Assembly: GCA_017556505.1 (NCBI GenBank)
Contig: JAFYNS010000096.1
Span: 1-63,661, forward strand
Origin: Bacillota bacterium
GTDB lineage: Bacteria > Bacillota > Clostridia > Peptostreptococcales > Anaerovoracaceae
Direction of reading: 5' to 3'
DNA length: 63,661 bases
Shown: positions 24,416 to 33,642 of the stretch, piece after piece
Layout of the letters: the number at the start of each line of letters is the position of its first letter
Numbering within the stretch: the stretch's first letter is position 1
Made by a program: the position numbers and the translations under genes
Notes under the pieces: generated by a model
Told to the model about the DNA's origin: nothing
The model's database searches: none
Seen by the model: the letters and a program-made list of their open reading frames with translations, nothing else

Positions 24416-25819
24416 CTACTTTACAGCGTAGATCTGATCCAGCAGGGTTGCATCGCGGTACAGTACGTTTGCAACTACCTTATCAGTGTGATGAGGTTTG
24501 CGAGGAGTACCGTTGAGCTTTTCAGCCATTTCCTTCAGCTCGTGGATGTCCCATACAGGCAGGTTTGCGTCTCTGAAACGTTCTGCCAGTTCAGGTCTCA
24601 GCGGGTTCACTGCGATACCGCGCTGCGTTACCAGTACGTCTACCGTATGGCCAGGAGTGGACTTGCATAATACCTTATCCACTACGATTGGCAGTCTTGC
24701 TCTGGACAGAGGTGCTACGATCATGGACATGTTAGCACCGGCTGCTGTGTCGGAGTGACCGCCGGAACCGCCCATGATGTAACCGTTGGAGTCAGTGTGT
24801 ACATTTACATTGAAATCGGTGTCGATTTCAGTTGCACCCAGGATTACTACGTCCAGGCTGTCTACAGCACTGCTCTTTGCAGTTGGGCTTGCGTAGTGAG
24901 CTGCGGTAACTTCCATGTGGTACGGATTGGTACGGATGGATTCTACTGCGCCCAGGTCGAAGCACTGTACGTCATACAGAGCCTTGAAGCAGCCGCTCTG
25001 CAGCATGTCTACCATGTAGGAAGTGATGCCGCCCAGGCCGTAGCTGCCCTTAACACCCTTGCGGATCATGATGTCCTTCAGGTACTTGGCTGCTGCCAGG
25101 GATGCACCGCCTGCACCGGTCTGGAAGGAGAAGCCGTCTTTCAGCAGGCCGGAAGCATCGATGGCACGTGCCGCATAGTCAGCGATAACCAGACCAACAG
25201 GGTCCTTGGTGATCTTGGTGGTACCGGAAACGATACCGGAAGGTTCACCAATCTTATCTACAACTACAACGTAGTCGATGTAGTTTTCTGCGATGGAGTA
25301 GTCTACCAGAGGGTAGTCTACCAGGTTGTCTGTGATTACGACAGACTTGGTTGCATACATTGCATCCGCAAAAGCATAGCCCAGGGAGCCGCATGCGGAC
25401 TTACCGATTTTGCCGGTGCAGTTACCCATGCAGTCAGCAGTAGGTGCTGCGATGAAGGCTACGTCGATAGGGGATGCACCGCGGATGATGTCGCTTGGAC
25501 GTCCGCCGTGGGTACGGAAGGTTACAGGCTTATCCATGATACCTTCGGATACAGCGCGGCCAACCACGCCGCCCATGTAGTCGGTTTCGATACCGGTTAC
25601 TACACCGTCACGGATGTATTCGATGAAAGGTGCGTGAGTGTCGAATACGGAGCTGATGTTAACGTTCAGATCCTTGATACCCATTTCGCAGATGGCATCC
25701 AGCACCATAACAGCAACCATGTCGCCGTTACGCAGGTGATGGTGGAAGGAGATAGTCATACCGTCCTTCAGGCCGGCCAGCTGAATGGCTTCTTTAATGC
25801 TTTTAACCAGTTTGCTCAT
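24416..25819 (-). CDS. citF: Citrate lyase alpha subunit family protein, probably citramalate lyase alpha (CoA transferase)
   Basis: 467 residues from the ATG at 25819 (GGGAGAAAG upstream); the longer frame overlaps citE. The protein belongs to the CitF acyl-ACP transferase family (TISFHHHLRNGD, SACGSLGYAFADAMYATK, GGSGGHSDTAAGANMSMIV). It exchanges acetyl for citramalyl (or citryl) on the ACP subunit. Located next to methylaspartate ammonia-lyase, so the product is expected to be citramalyl-ACP. Slightly shorter than typical CitF (about 510 residues), lacking some N-terminal sequence. The citE stop lies at the adjacent base 25821. Confidence 0.9.
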   Translation of the reverse strand: MSKLVKSIKEAIQLAGLKDGMTISFHHHLRNGDMVAVMVLDAICEMGIKDLNVNISSVFDTHAPFIEYIRDGVVTGIETDYMGGVVGRAVSEGIMDKPVTFRTHGGRPSDIIRGASPIDVAFIAAPTADCMGNCTGKIGKSACGSLGYAFADAMYATKSVVITDNLVDYPLVDYSIAENYIDYVVVVDKIGEPSGIVSGTTKITKDPVGLVIADYAARAIDASGLLKDGFSFQTGAGGASLAAAKYLKDIMIRKGVKGSYGLGGITSYMVDMLQSGCFKALYDVQCFDLGAVESIRTNPYHMEVTAAHYASPTAKSSAVDSLDVVILGATEIDTDFNVNVHTDSNGYIMGGSGGHSDTAAGANMSMIVAPLSRARLPIVVDKVLCKSTPGHTVDVLVTQRGIAVNPLRPELAERFRDANLPVWDIHELKEMAEKLNGTPRKPHHTDKVVANVLYRDATLLDQIYAVK

Positions 25820-25820
25820 A

Positions 25821-26714
25821 CTATCTTTCTCCCTTCTGGCTGTCCGCAGGGCGGTACATGCCGATTGCTTCTGCAGCTTCCAGCACCTGACGTGCACGGG
25901 CTACGATCGGTGCGTCAATCATCTTGCCGCGCAGGGAAACTACGCCCTTACCTTCAGCCTTAGCCTTTTCGATGCAGTCGAATACGTCCAGTGCGTACTG
26001 AACTTCTGCTTCGGTCGGGCTGAATACTTCATTGATGAATGGAATGTGACGAGGGGAGATGGAGGATTTACCGGTGAAGCCCAGGCTCTTTGCGAACTTG
26101 GCATCTTCGATCAGACCTTCATAGTCTTCCACGTCAGTCCATGGTGTGTCGTAAACATCTACGCCTGCAGCTCTTGCAGCCAGAACCATTCGGCAGCGTG
26201 CGTAGAAGATTTCAGTACCTTCCTTGGTACGCTTGCAGCGCATGTCAGCGGTGAAGTCTTCGCCGCCCAGGAAGATTGCAGCGACTCTTGGGTCTGCGGA
26301 AGCGATTTCAAAAGCTCTTTCCACGCCCAGTGCAGTTTCGATCAGCGGAATCATCTTTACGCTGCCCGCTTCGATGCCGTACTTTTCTTCCATCTGACCG
26401 ATGTAAGCGGAGATGGTACGTACGTAGTCGCCGCTGTCAACCTTGGTAGGCATGATCATGTCAGGCTTTACCTTAATGATTTCTTCCAGGTCCTTCTGCC
26501 AGTATGGGCTGTCGATTGGATTGATACGAACGATCACTTCGCGGGTATAACCCCGGGATGTGATGGCATTTCTTACGAGGATTCTCGCAGAGTCCTTTTC
26601 AGTAGGTGCTACAGCGTCTTCCAGGTCCAGGATGATGGCATCGGAACCCAGGAAGTCAGCATTCAGCAGGATGTTAGGGCTGTTGCCCGGTAAGAACAGC
26701 ATACTTCTTCTCAT
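25821..26714 (-). CDS. citE: Citrate lyase beta subunit family protein, probably citramalyl-ACP lyase
   Basis: 297 residues from the ATG at 26714 (GGAAAGGAG upstream). A TIM-barrel CitE/malyl-CoA lyase family member: MLFLPGNSPNIL, DAIILDLEDAV (Mg ligand), VIVRINPID, KMIPLIETALGV and IFLGGEDFTADM. It splits citramalyl-ACP into acetyl-ACP and pyruvate (or citryl-ACP into acetyl-ACP and oxaloacetate). Two bases separate it from the citD stop. Confidence 0.92.
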   Translation of the reverse strand: MRRSMLFLPGNSPNILLNADFLGSDAIILDLEDAVAPTEKDSARILVRNAITSRGYTREVIVRINPIDSPYWQKDLEEIIKVKPDMIMPTKVDSGDYVRTISAYIGQMEEKYGIEAGSVKMIPLIETALGVERAFEIASADPRVAAIFLGGEDFTADMRCKRTKEGTEIFYARCRMVLAARAAGVDVYDTPWTDVEDYEGLIEDAKFAKSLGFTGKSSISPRHIPFINEVFSPTEAEVQYALDVFDCIEKAKAEGKGVVSLRGKMIDAPIVARARQVLEAAEAIGMYRPADSQKGER

Positions 26715-26716
26715 GA

Positions 26717-26989
26717 CTACGCTTCTCCTTTCCCGCGGCATACAGCAGTTTCCACTCTGGATCTGATGGTGCAGTCTACGGCGCCTCTGTCGCTGACAGT
26801 CAGTACAGCGTCTTCTACGCCCAGGCCGGCCAGAGTTTCGCGGATCACCGCTTCGATTTCAGGACCGAACTGCTGCATTACTACAGAAGTCAGATTCAGC
26901 GCGATGCCGCTGCCGGCTTCAGCCGGTGCGATTTCAACGTAAATGTCGCTGGATTCCAGTGTTCCAGCATGCGCTTTCTGTTTAATCAT
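26717..26989 (-). CDS. citD: Citrate lyase gamma subunit family acyl carrier protein, probably of citramalate lyase
   Basis: 90 residues. HAGTLESSDIYVEIAP contains the serine (Ser14 in GTLESSD) that carries the phosphoribosyl-dephospho-CoA arm. The protein is the small carrier subunit on which CitF and CitE act. The RBS region lies in the citG 3-prime end, and the gene overlaps citG by eight bases. Confidence 0.93.
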   Translation of the reverse strand: MIKQKAHAGTLESSDIYVEIAPAEAGSGIALNLTSVVMQQFGPEIEAVIRETLAGLGVEDAVLTVSDRGAVDCTIRSRVETAVCRGKGEA

Positions 26990-27863
26990 TGTGATTGCCT
27001 CTCTTTATCATATAAAGCATTGCCGAGAATGCCAGCAGGTCTGCTGAGCCTCCCGGGCTTAAATTTCGGGTTATAAATTCTCCGTCCAGTCTGCGGACTT
27101 CATTAAGGTCCAGGTTTGCCGGACCTTCTGCAGTCAGCCGCCGTGCCTCTTTCTGCGCAAAATCCATCCCTTCAGCGCCCCCCCTGTGTACCAGGTTGCT
27201 GTCTTCTGTGGATGCCATGATGGCAAGCAGGGCATAGACCATCGCAGTTTTTTCGCTGCGGCCTGCTTCCAGAGCTTCTTCCAGGGCCGTAAGACCGATG
27301 GAAAAGGCCGTATCAAAACCACTCAGAGCTTCCTTTCGGATGCCTCCGGTGCCGCAGGTTTCCCGGGCTTTCAGGCCGTGGGTCCCCGATGCGGTGTCAG
27401 TTTCGAGAAGTGCAGAAGCGATTTTTCTGCAGTTTTCCTGCAGATCTTCCAGACTGTCAAACCCCATGGCTGACGCACCGCAAAGTATGCCGATGCTGAA
27501 AACAGCACCCTTATGGGTGTTGATGCCTTCCGTGGCTTCGTACATTCTGCGTTCTGCTTCCAGGCCCGCCAGACGGAGCTGAGAAGCCAGAACAGGGATG
27601 TTTTGCGGAGAAACCGATCCGGCCTCTGCACACTGCAGAAAACTGTCATGAAGCGCGCAGGCACTTCTTTCGAAGAGGGCCAGGTCCATGTCGGTGTGAG
27701 CACCGTTATTATTTTCGTCCACCAGGCCGGGTTTCGGTGTGGCATGAACTTCCATGAGCAGGGCAGAAACCGCCAGTCTGGCGATGGAAGCCGGAGAATA
27801 AGCGAAAGACGCGGAAGAGATGAACTCTCCCCGCGCCATATCTTTTAGAGTGAATTGACTCAT
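26982..27863 (-). CDS. citG: Triphosphoribosyl-dephospho-CoA synthase
   Basis: 293 residues. CitG/MdcB family motifs: EVHATPKPGLVDENNNGAHTDM (residues about 38-59, nucleotide binding) and GINTHKGAVFSIGI, then the late EDSNLVHRGGAEG. It builds the prosthetic-group precursor from ATP and dephospho-CoA for CitX to attach. It lies directly between mal and the lyase subunits and starts 9 bases after the mal stop. Confidence 0.92.
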   Translation of the reverse strand: MSQFTLKDMARGEFISSASFAYSPASIARLAVSALLMEVHATPKPGLVDENNNGAHTDMDLALFERSACALHDSFLQCAEAGSVSPQNIPVLASQLRLAGLEAERRMYEATEGINTHKGAVFSIGILCGASAMGFDSLEDLQENCRKIASALLETDTASGTHGLKARETCGTGGIRKEALSGFDTAFSIGLTALEEALEAGRSEKTAMVYALLAIMASTEDSNLVHRGGAEGMDFAQKEARRLTAEGPANLDLNEVRRLDGEFITRNLSPGGSADLLAFSAMLYMIKRGNHND

Positions 27864-27872
27864 GCAGTGAGA

Positions 27873-29114
27873 TTACTTAGCCTGCATGCAAGCCAGGATT
27901 CTCTGCATTTCGTTGTAAACGATCATGATACCTTCGTCTACGCCCATACCTGGCTTAGCCAGAATCTGTACAGGCTGAGTAGCCATAGCTACGTTTACGC
28001 AAACCTGTGCGGAACGGTCAGTTTCGTTGCAGGTACCGCCCTGGTAAGCGCCGATACCCTTTTCCTTACAGTAGATAACTGCTTCAGCAGTGTTGTTGAT
28101 ACCACCCAGGTCAGGAGTCTTGATCTGTACCATGTGACCAGCCTTGTTGTCTGCGAAGTACTTGATGTCTTCCAGAGTGTTACACCATTCGTCAGCAACC
28201 AGTTCAACGTCGATGCCTCTTTCGTCAACCAGCTTAGTCAGTGCAGCCAGAGCCTGCATCTGAGCTTCTCTTTCTTCAGCGTCCATAGGACCTTCGATTC
28301 TCAGCTTGTAAGGCTTAGCAGCTTCAACCATTCTTTCCAGAGCGTTAGCCATAGCTTCGTAGTTGTTTACGCCGTATGCCATACCCATGGTACCGTATAC
28401 GTCGATGTGCAGAACTGGCTTGTAATCTTCGGATGGAGCCAGTTCCTGAATTCTTGCGGACAGCCACTTGATGTATTCAACCAGGATTTCACAATCCTTA
28501 CCCAGCTTGGTTTCAACGTTGTTGATCAGAGCGTGAGGCAGAACGTCTGCAGCCTTCATGATCATCTTGTCAGCGTTGTCGTATCTGCTGTCACCGGACT
28601 GAGTGAAGATAGGAATTTCTCTGTATTCTGGAGTCAGACCGTATTCGTCAGCGATTACTTCGCACATCATCTTGTGGTTAGCCTTAGCTACAGCGTCCAG
28701 AATAGCCTGGGAAACACCGTAACGGATAGCAGTGTGCAGTCTCTTGCCTTCTACTTCGATTGCTTCCATGTTTGCGCACATTTCTCTGAAGGAAGTGATG
28801 TCCTTGCCAACCAGAGTTGGAGCAACGTGTTCTTCGATTACTGGGATGAAGTCCTTAGCCAGGAACAGAGGGTCTCTGCCACCTGCACCGGAGTACTGTA
28901 CAGCTGCGCAGTCACCGTATGCAACCTGACCGTCTTCCAGAACCAGCATTACGGAGATAGCTTCACCAGCCTGACGAACTGCAGTAAAACCAGCAGTTAC
29001 AGGTTCGCCAACATATGCGGAACCGTTGGACTTAGCGCCACCCTTGATTGCTCTCTGGTCGTCGAAGAAGAAACCTGTTCTGCCCGTGGAGCAGATAACT
29101 TTTGTAATTTTCAT
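27873..29114 (-). CDS. mal: Methylaspartate ammonia-lyase
   Basis: 413 residues, the length of the Clostridium tetanomorphum enzyme. ATG at 29114 with GGAGG upstream. Enolase superfamily: PVLHIDVYGTMG (metal Asp), LRIEGPMDAEER (metal Glu), ELVADEWCNTLEDIK (metal Asp) and the catalytic Lys in MVQIKTPDLGGI. It removes ammonia from (2S,3S)-3-methylaspartate to give mesaconate, the second step of the pathway. The gene has the strong codon bias of a highly expressed protein. It is preceded by about 230 bases of highly structured non-coding sequence after glmE. Confidence 0.96.
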   Translation of the reverse strand: MKITKVICSTGRTGFFFDDQRAIKGGAKSNGSAYVGEPVTAGFTAVRQAGEAISVMLVLEDGQVAYGDCAAVQYSGAGGRDPLFLAKDFIPVIEEHVAPTLVGKDITSFREMCANMEAIEVEGKRLHTAIRYGVSQAILDAVAKANHKMMCEVIADEYGLTPEYREIPIFTQSGDSRYDNADKMIMKAADVLPHALINNVETKLGKDCEILVEYIKWLSARIQELAPSEDYKPVLHIDVYGTMGMAYGVNNYEAMANALERMVEAAKPYKLRIEGPMDAEEREAQMQALAALTKLVDERGIDVELVADEWCNTLEDIKYFADNKAGHMVQIKTPDLGGINNTAEAVIYCKEKGIGAYQGGTCNETDRSAQVCVNVAMATQPVQILAKPGMGVDEGIMIVYNEMQRILACMQAK

Positions 29115-29135
29115 TTTCTTTTTTCCTCCATTTAA

Positions 29136-29345
29136 ACCCGTTGTGGTGCTGCACGCGTTTGTCCTCGGCGCCTGAGACGCCTGTGGAATCACTTGCGCAG
29201 CACACATCGGGTATATATTCAGTAAAATAATAATCTAAGTTTGTTGTATGTTTTGTTTGTCAGCCCTTGAATCGGCTTGCGTGGTCTGCCTGAGTGTTTC
29301 CGCAGACCTCCGGTGGAGGACTAACGAAGGAGACTACCGCAAGTC
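29136..29345 (-). ncRNA. Structured leader/intergenic RNA between glmE and mal
   Basis: In the transcript direction two compound stem-loops are seen. The distal one (29212-29136) pairs ACCCG, TGTG and TGCTGCGC with GCG-TGCAGCA, CACA and CGGGT, enclosing an inner GGCG/CGCC hairpin; it ends just before the mal RBS. The proximal one (about 29345-29245) has CTTGCG/CGCAAG, CCTCC/GGAGG and GTCTGC/GCAGAC pairings. It has no T-run, so not a simple terminator. It may be an RNA processing or stability element that sets the GlmE:MAL ratio, or an undescribed regulatory RNA. Confidence 0.5.
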
Positions 29346-29347
29346 GA

Positions 29348-30799
29348 TTACCAAGGTCTGCCAACCAGTCTGCCCTTGGAGATTGCGTATACGTCGTCGA
29401 TTACCATCTGGAAGGAAGCCTGTCTCTTTTCAGCCTGAGCTCTTTCTTCGATCTTTGCACGGTTGAAGTCCTTCAGAGCCTTAGTCAGTGGCAGACCAGC
29501 TGGTTCCAGAATACGGATAGCACCGTTGTTGTCTCTTGCTGGCAGCATCTTGCCTGCGTTGAACTTGGAAGGTGCGAATGGGATATCGATAACGCCAGCC
29601 TGGAATGCTCTTACAACACCCTGAGCCAGGTCGCCGTTGCCCAGTTCGAAGCACTTGTCTACGATGCATCTTGTTTCAGCAGAGATGATCATGATTTCTT
29701 CCAGAACCTGAGAAGTGTTGGACAGTTCCTGGTCACCCAGCATGTTGATGATCTGCTTAGTACAACGCAGACCTTCAGCGTTCGCTTCCTTAGTAGGTAC
29801 GCCCATAGCTTCGTGAGGAGTCTTTACGATAACCTTAGTTGCCTTGGACAGAGCTGCGATAGTGGAACCCCAGGAAATTACGGAGAATGCCTTAGCTTCG
29901 TCCTGAGGGAAGCCACCCATCCACTGGTGCAGAACGGTAGTAACTTCTACATCGCTGTAACCATACTTGTGCAGGTATTCTTCAGTCAGGGATGCCAGGG
30001 ATCTGATTGCAGCTACGTCCTGGATCAGGTTACCGCACTGGCCGTAACCTACAGTTACGTTCTTAACACCCTGTTCAGCAGCCAGCAGAGATTCGATGAT
30101 CGCTACGGAGTGGGAGATACAAGGTGGAACCAGAGTACCGGTCAGCGGACCGTATGGTTCTCTGTTGATGCTTACGCCAGCTTCTTCGTAGATACCGGTC
30201 AGACGGTCGCAGTACTGCCAGTCACGGATAGTCTTTTCCAGCTGTACATTCTTAGCATAAGGAATATTGTAGGAGATACCGCCGCCTTCGTAGGAAGTGA
30301 AACCACCAGCGTAGGAGATTTCAGTCAGCAGTCTCGCGTCAGGTGTACCGTGACGGATCTGAACTGGAGTGTTCAGGCTGTTAATGATGTCACGGCAAGC
30401 GTCTACACCGTGGTTAACTACAGGCAGACCGTTCAGCATGGACTTGCATTCACGAACGGATTCCTGAATACCAACTTCAGCTTCCTTATATCTGTTCTGT
30501 CTTGTGTAAGAGTCGATAGTAGTAGGCAGCAGGTCAGCTTCACCCTTGTCCTGCAGGAATGTCAGCAGGTCGATGTGATCCTTAACCAGAGCAACACCGG
30601 CACGAGGCTGTACCAGAGTCTTGCCTTCAGCCTTTGCCTTCAGCAGCTTCTTACCGAAGTTCTTGTGTTCAGGCAGGTTCTTGTGGAATTCTACTGCTGC
30701 GTCGAAATCTACTGCAGCACCTGTTGGCCACTGAGTCAGAATTTCTTTCTGCAGGCCATAAAAATCGTCATTTGTAAGTTTTTTATTGAGCAGTTCCAT
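29348..30799 (-). CDS. glmE: Glutamate mutase (methylaspartate mutase) epsilon subunit
   Basis: 483 residues, the size of the known GlmE. Recognised from [69 protein letters not shown] and [16 protein letters not shown] (substrate site of the TIM barrel). With GlmS it performs the adenosylcobalamin-dependent carbon-skeleton rearrangement of L-glutamate to 3-methylaspartate. Strong codon bias. Follows glmL closely, with 17 bases of overlap between the glmL end and the glmE start. Confidence 0.96.
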   Translation of the reverse strand: MELLNKKLTNDDFYGLQKEILTQWPTGAAVDFDAAVEFHKNLPEHKNFGKKLLKAKAEGKTLVQPRAGVALVKDHIDLLTFLQDKGEADLLPTTIDSYTRQNRYKEAEVGIQESVRECKSMLNGLPVVNHGVDACRDIINSLNTPVQIRHGTPDARLLTEISYAGGFTSYEGGGISYNIPYAKNVQLEKTIRDWQYCDRLTGIYEEAGVSINREPYGPLTGTLVPPCISHSVAIIESLLAAEQGVKNVTVGYGQCGNLIQDVAAIRSLASLTEEYLHKYGYSDVEVTTVLHQWMGGFPQDEAKAFSVISWGSTIAALSKATKVIVKTPHEAMGVPTKEANAEGLRCTKQIINMLGDQELSNTSQVLEEIMIISAETRCIVDKCFELGNGDLAQGVVRAFQAGVIDIPFAPSKFNAGKMLPARDNNGAIRILEPAGLPLTKALKDFNRAKIEERAQAEKRQASFQMVIDDVYAISKGRLVGRPW

Positions 30800-32186
30800 A
30801 GGATATTAACTCCTTTTTCATAATCTTTAATGCAATGTCAGGCTCATACTGGCTCAGAAGGCCCATGGCTGACAAAATGTATTCTTTATCTACCAGCACG
30901 TCCGCGTTCCGTGGTTTCAGGGATGCGGCTTCGGCCAGGTTGTACAGGGCGTGAGAAGCGATATCTCTCACGTCTTCCGGTTCGCCGTGGATCAGTGATC
31001 CGCCGGTGATGATGATCTTATCCACACGGGACAGGTCCTTACCGGACTGTACCCAGGCTTCACCCATCGGAGTGTAGACTTTTTCTACGGTTCCTGCGTG
31101 GCGGGTGAGACCGGTTTTCACGGCCATGGAGGCCAGTGCCTTATCAAAGGCTTTCAGTTCATCCGTATCCGGCATGGTGCTGGTGTCTTCCGTAATCAGG
31201 TCGAGCAGTTCCCAGCATCTGTCTTCATCCAGTCCGGAGAGGAGACTGATACGTTTCATTCCCGCAGCTTCCACGATGCCGGCTGCGCTGTAGCGCATAC
31301 CGATGTCGCCTTCTACGGTTCTCTTTGCAAAAGGTTCAGGCAGGCCCTTCAGTACAGTTCCTGCACGGTCCGGTGCTCCGTCTGTCATGGAGTAAAGGTC
31401 GGTAGTTGCACCGCCTACGTCCACGGCAACCAGTTCGCCGAGACCCTTCTGCTCTTCGGTACCCTTTGACAGCAGCTCCATAGCAGCCAGAACGGCAGCC
31501 GGAGTCGGCATCATGATACCGGAAATCAGCTGGCTGGCCTGGGATAATCCCTTGGCCTTGATGATGCGGTCCAGGAAGAGTTCACGGATTTTGCTCTGCG
31601 CCGGTTCGATGTTCAGTTCATTAAACCGCGGCATTACGTTTTCCGTAATCATAACCTGTTTACCGGACTCTTCCAGAATCTTCTGGCAGGTACGCACTGC
31701 TGCGCGGTTGCCTGCAATCAGTACAGGGAAGTCGGCGTCAATGCCTGCTACTACCTGTGCGTTCTGGATGATGTTGTCTTTGTTTCCGCCGTCAGTACCA
31801 CCAGTCAGGAGGAAAATATCCGGCTTGATCGCCGCGATTTCTTCTGCATCGTCGTCGGTCAGTTCGTAGGAGTAGGTTTTCATAACCTTGGCTCCGGCAC
31901 CCAGTGCCGCCTGACGTGCTGCTTCTGCAGTCAGTTCAGGAACCAGACCGCTGGCAATCATTCTCAGACCGCCGGCTGCACTGGAGCAGGCATATTTTGC
32001 TGCGTAGTCCAGTTCGCCGCCCAGCTTCTCATGAAGCTTCTTCAGAGCGTTTTCCAGTCCGTCATTGATGTCTGTCTGAATGGTAGTATAGCTGGCAGCT
32101 GTACCGAGAAGTTTGCCTTCTTCCAGATCTACTGCGGTGACCTTGGTGTTGGTACTGCCGAAGTCAATCATCAGAATGGGTTTCAT
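30783..32186 (-). CDS. glmL: Glutamate mutase reactivating ATPase-like protein
   Basis: About 467 residues; ATG at 32186 chosen, though a GTG three codons upstream (32195) is nearly as likely because neither has a strong RBS. An ASKHA-fold ATPase of the GlmL/MutL family: [15 protein letters not shown] (phosphate 1), [15 protein letters not shown] (phosphate 2) and [10 protein letters not shown] (adenosine). It is thought to protect or reactivate the B12-bound mutase by exchanging damaged cofactor. It always sits between glmS and glmE, as here. Confidence 0.92.
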   Translation of the reverse strand: MKPILMIDFGSTNTKVTAVDLEEGKLLGTAASYTTIQTDINDGLENALKKLHEKLGGELDYAAKYACSSAAGGLRMIASGLVPELTAEAARQAALGAGAKVMKTYSYELTDDDAEEIAAIKPDIFLLTGGTDGGNKDNIIQNAQVVAGIDADFPVLIAGNRAAVRTCQKILEESGKQVMITENVMPRFNELNIEPAQSKIRELFLDRIIKAKGLSQASQLISGIMMPTPAAVLAAMELLSKGTEEQKGLGELVAVDVGGATTDLYSMTDGAPDRAGTVLKGLPEPFAKRTVEGDIGMRYSAAGIVEAAGMKRISLLSGLDEDRCWELLDLITEDTSTMPDTDELKAFDKALASMAVKTGLTRHAGTVEKVYTPMGEAWVQSGKDLSRVDKIIITGGSLIHGEPEDVRDIASHALYNLAEAASLKPRNADVLVDKEYILSAMGLLSQYEPDIALKIMKKELISYGTAQ

Positions 32187-32204
32187 CGGATTCACCAGCC
32201 TTTA

Positions 32205-32618
32205 TTACAGATTGAAGTCTTCCTTCAGGCAAGCGATAGTTTCTTCTGGTGCAGTACCAGGACCGAATACTCTGTCGTAGCCCATCTTCTTGAATCTAAC
32301 TTCTACTTCATCGAAAGGCTGCTTGCCTACTACGATGTTGCCGCCAACGTACAGCAGGATGTCCTTCAGGCCTGCTTCGTTGCACTTGTCTCTCAGACCT
32401 CTGCAGTCCAGTTCGCCATGGCCGTACAGGGAAGATACCATGATAGCGTCTGCGGCTGTTTCAGTTGCAGCTGCGATGAATTCTTCCTGAGAAACCATTA
32501 CGCCCAGGTTTGTTACTTCGAAGCCTGCATCAGTAAATGCATGGTCCAGAATCTGGATACCAACTGCGTGTACATCGGCGCCAATTACACCGATGACTAA
32601 CTTTTTCTTGTTTTCCAT
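32205..32618 (-). CDS. glmS: Glutamate mutase sigma subunit (cobalamin-binding)
   Basis: 137 residues, exactly the size of the Clostridium tetanomorphum protein. B12-binding motif DxHxxG as DVHAVG (residues 15-20), then [11 protein letters not shown] and [11 protein letters not shown], the rest of the cobalamin pocket. It binds adenosylcobalamin base-off/His-on and pairs with GlmE. First gene of the ten-gene operon. RBS GAGGTAAC. An AT-rich promoter lies at 32704-32676. Confidence 0.96.
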   Translation of the reverse strand: MENKKKLVIGVIGADVHAVGIQILDHAFTDAGFEVTNLGVMVSQEEFIAAATETAADAIMVSSLYGHGELDCRGLRDKCNEAGLKDILLYVGGNIVVGKQPFDEVEVRFKKMGYDRVFGPGTAPEETIACLKEDFNL

Positions 32619-32675
32619 TGATTGTTACCTCACTGCGCACTTATCCATATTAAGTGATAATGTATTATATCTATT

Positions 32676-32704
32676 ATATTATATTGTTCTATCTCAATCG
32701 TCAA
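32676..32704 (-). promoter_or_regulatory. Promoter of the glm-cit operon
   Basis: On the minus strand, -35 TTGACG (32704-32699) precedes an AT-rich run with TAATAT at 17 bases (32681-32676) and TATAAT at 15 bases (32683-32678). Between promoter and glmS a perfect 6-bp inverted repeat, CACTTA/TAAGTG with a 7-base spacer, could be an operator. Confidence 0.55.
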
Positions 32705-32748
32705 CCCTTGATTTTTGTCGAATTGTTCTAAAAAAGTTTTTCTTCTGT

Positions 32749-32777
32749 TTGAAATGGGTCGGGGGATGTGCTATGAT
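32749..32777 (+). promoter_or_regulatory. Promoter of the class A-like serine hydrolase
   Basis: -35 TTGAAA (32749-32754), 17 bases, -10 TATGAT (32772-32777), 22 bases before the ATG at 32800. Confidence 0.6.
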
Positions 32778-32799
32778 GGCGTAAAAGGAGGGGGATTCC

Positions 32800-33591
32800 A
32801 TGGAAAAACTGGAAAAGATGATAACGGAGATGGCTGAAGCATCTGGTGAGAATGTATCGGTGCTCATAAAGGAGCTGGGAGGCTCAGGCCGTCAGGCTGC
32901 ATACGACAGCGGTGCGAAGATGCCGTCTGCCTCTACTATAAAAGTGCCCATCATGCTGGCGGCCCTGGAGAAAGTAAGAACCGGGGATCTGCGTCTGGAT
33001 GAAAAGATTTATGTGGGTGAGGAACTGATTCTGGAGGGGGCAGAGGCTTTCGAGAATGGTCCGGGGGAATTTTCACTCCATGAACTGGTTGCCTGGATGA
33101 TTATTACTTCCGATAATACTGCTACCAATACCCTGATAAATCTTCTGGGCATGGAGTACATAAACGGATATATGAGAGAGACTCTGCAGGTGAAGACAAC
33201 GGTGCTGCAGCGGTGCATGCTGGATAAGGATGCAGTGGCGCGGGGGCTGGATAATTACATTACCCATGATGATCTGTCGGTCATGTTCGAAAAACTCTAT
33301 GGGGGTGAAATCCTCACGGAAGATTTGCGGCGGACTGCACTGGATATTTTGTACAGTCAGCGCCATCAGGATCAGGTGCTGCGTTACATCTGGGAACCGG
33401 TCAGGTATGCACATAAAACCGGCTCACTTACCGGCCTGAATCATGATGCCGGAGTAATACATATAAATGTAGGAAAATTTTATATCGGCGTATCTGTTTA
33501 CGATTCGCCAAACAAAAGGGGCAACCGTCAGCTGTCCGGAAACATAGGACGGCTGGTGTACGATTATCTGCATCAGATTGACAAGGGCTGA
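32800..33591 (+). CDS. Cytosolic class A beta-lactamase-like serine hydrolase
   Basis: 263 residues. Penicillin-recognising enzyme motifs are all present: SxxK as STIK (SASTIKVPIMLAAL, Ser45), SDN (ITSDNTATN) and KTG (HKTGSLTG). The class A Glu166 region is not obvious. No signal peptide is seen, although true beta-lactamases and DD-peptidases act outside the cell. It may hydrolyse an intracellular amide or ester, perhaps an imported peptide, given that the peptide-type transporter system follows. RBS AAAAGGAGGGGG. The promoter of the RpiR-like gene lies in its last codons. Confidence 0.75.
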   Translation: MEKLEKMITEMAEASGENVSVLIKELGGSGRQAAYDSGAKMPSASTIKVPIMLAALEKVRTGDLRLDEKIYVGEELILEGAEAFENGPGEFSLHELVAWMIITSDNTATNTLINLLGMEYINGYMRETLQVKTTVLQRCMLDKDAVARGLDNYITHDDLSVMFEKLYGGEILTEDLRRTALDILYSQRHQDQVLRYIWEPVRYAHKTGSLTGLNHDAGVIHINVGKFYIGVSVYDSPNKRGNRQLSGNIGRLVYDYLHQIDKG

Positions 33592-33607
33592 GAGAACAGG
33601 GTATACT
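33578..33607 (+). promoter_or_regulatory. Promoter of the RpiR-like regulator
   Basis: -35 TTGACA (33578-33583, inside the end of the upstream gene), 18 bases, -10 TATACT (33602-33607). Near-consensus sigma-70 promoter 36 bases before the ATG at 33643. Confidence 0.65.
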
Positions 33608-33642
33608 TTTGAGTAGCAAACCACAGCTCAGGGAGAAAAACT

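Noticed and set aside
22736-27863. Citrate fermentation operon
   Set aside because: The cit-type genes follow glmS-L-E and mal without a break, no citrate carrier or oxaloacetate decarboxylase is present, and citramalate lyase uses the same subunit set.
27855-29135. Long plus-strand reading frame opposite mal (426 codons), and similar ones opposite glmE (29294-30823), citF (24755-25963), the binding protein (37143-38390 minus) and secA (60125-61828 minus)
   Set aside because: These are mirror frames caused by the strong codon bias of the real genes (few TTA/CTA/TCA codons). They show no family motifs, and Ser/Val/Cys-rich composition is typical of antisense shadows.
32619-32799. Cobalamin riboswitch upstream of glmS or the cob genes
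   Set aside because: I looked for the B12 box and core pattern in 32619-32799 and 12025-12152; the leaders are short and lack it.
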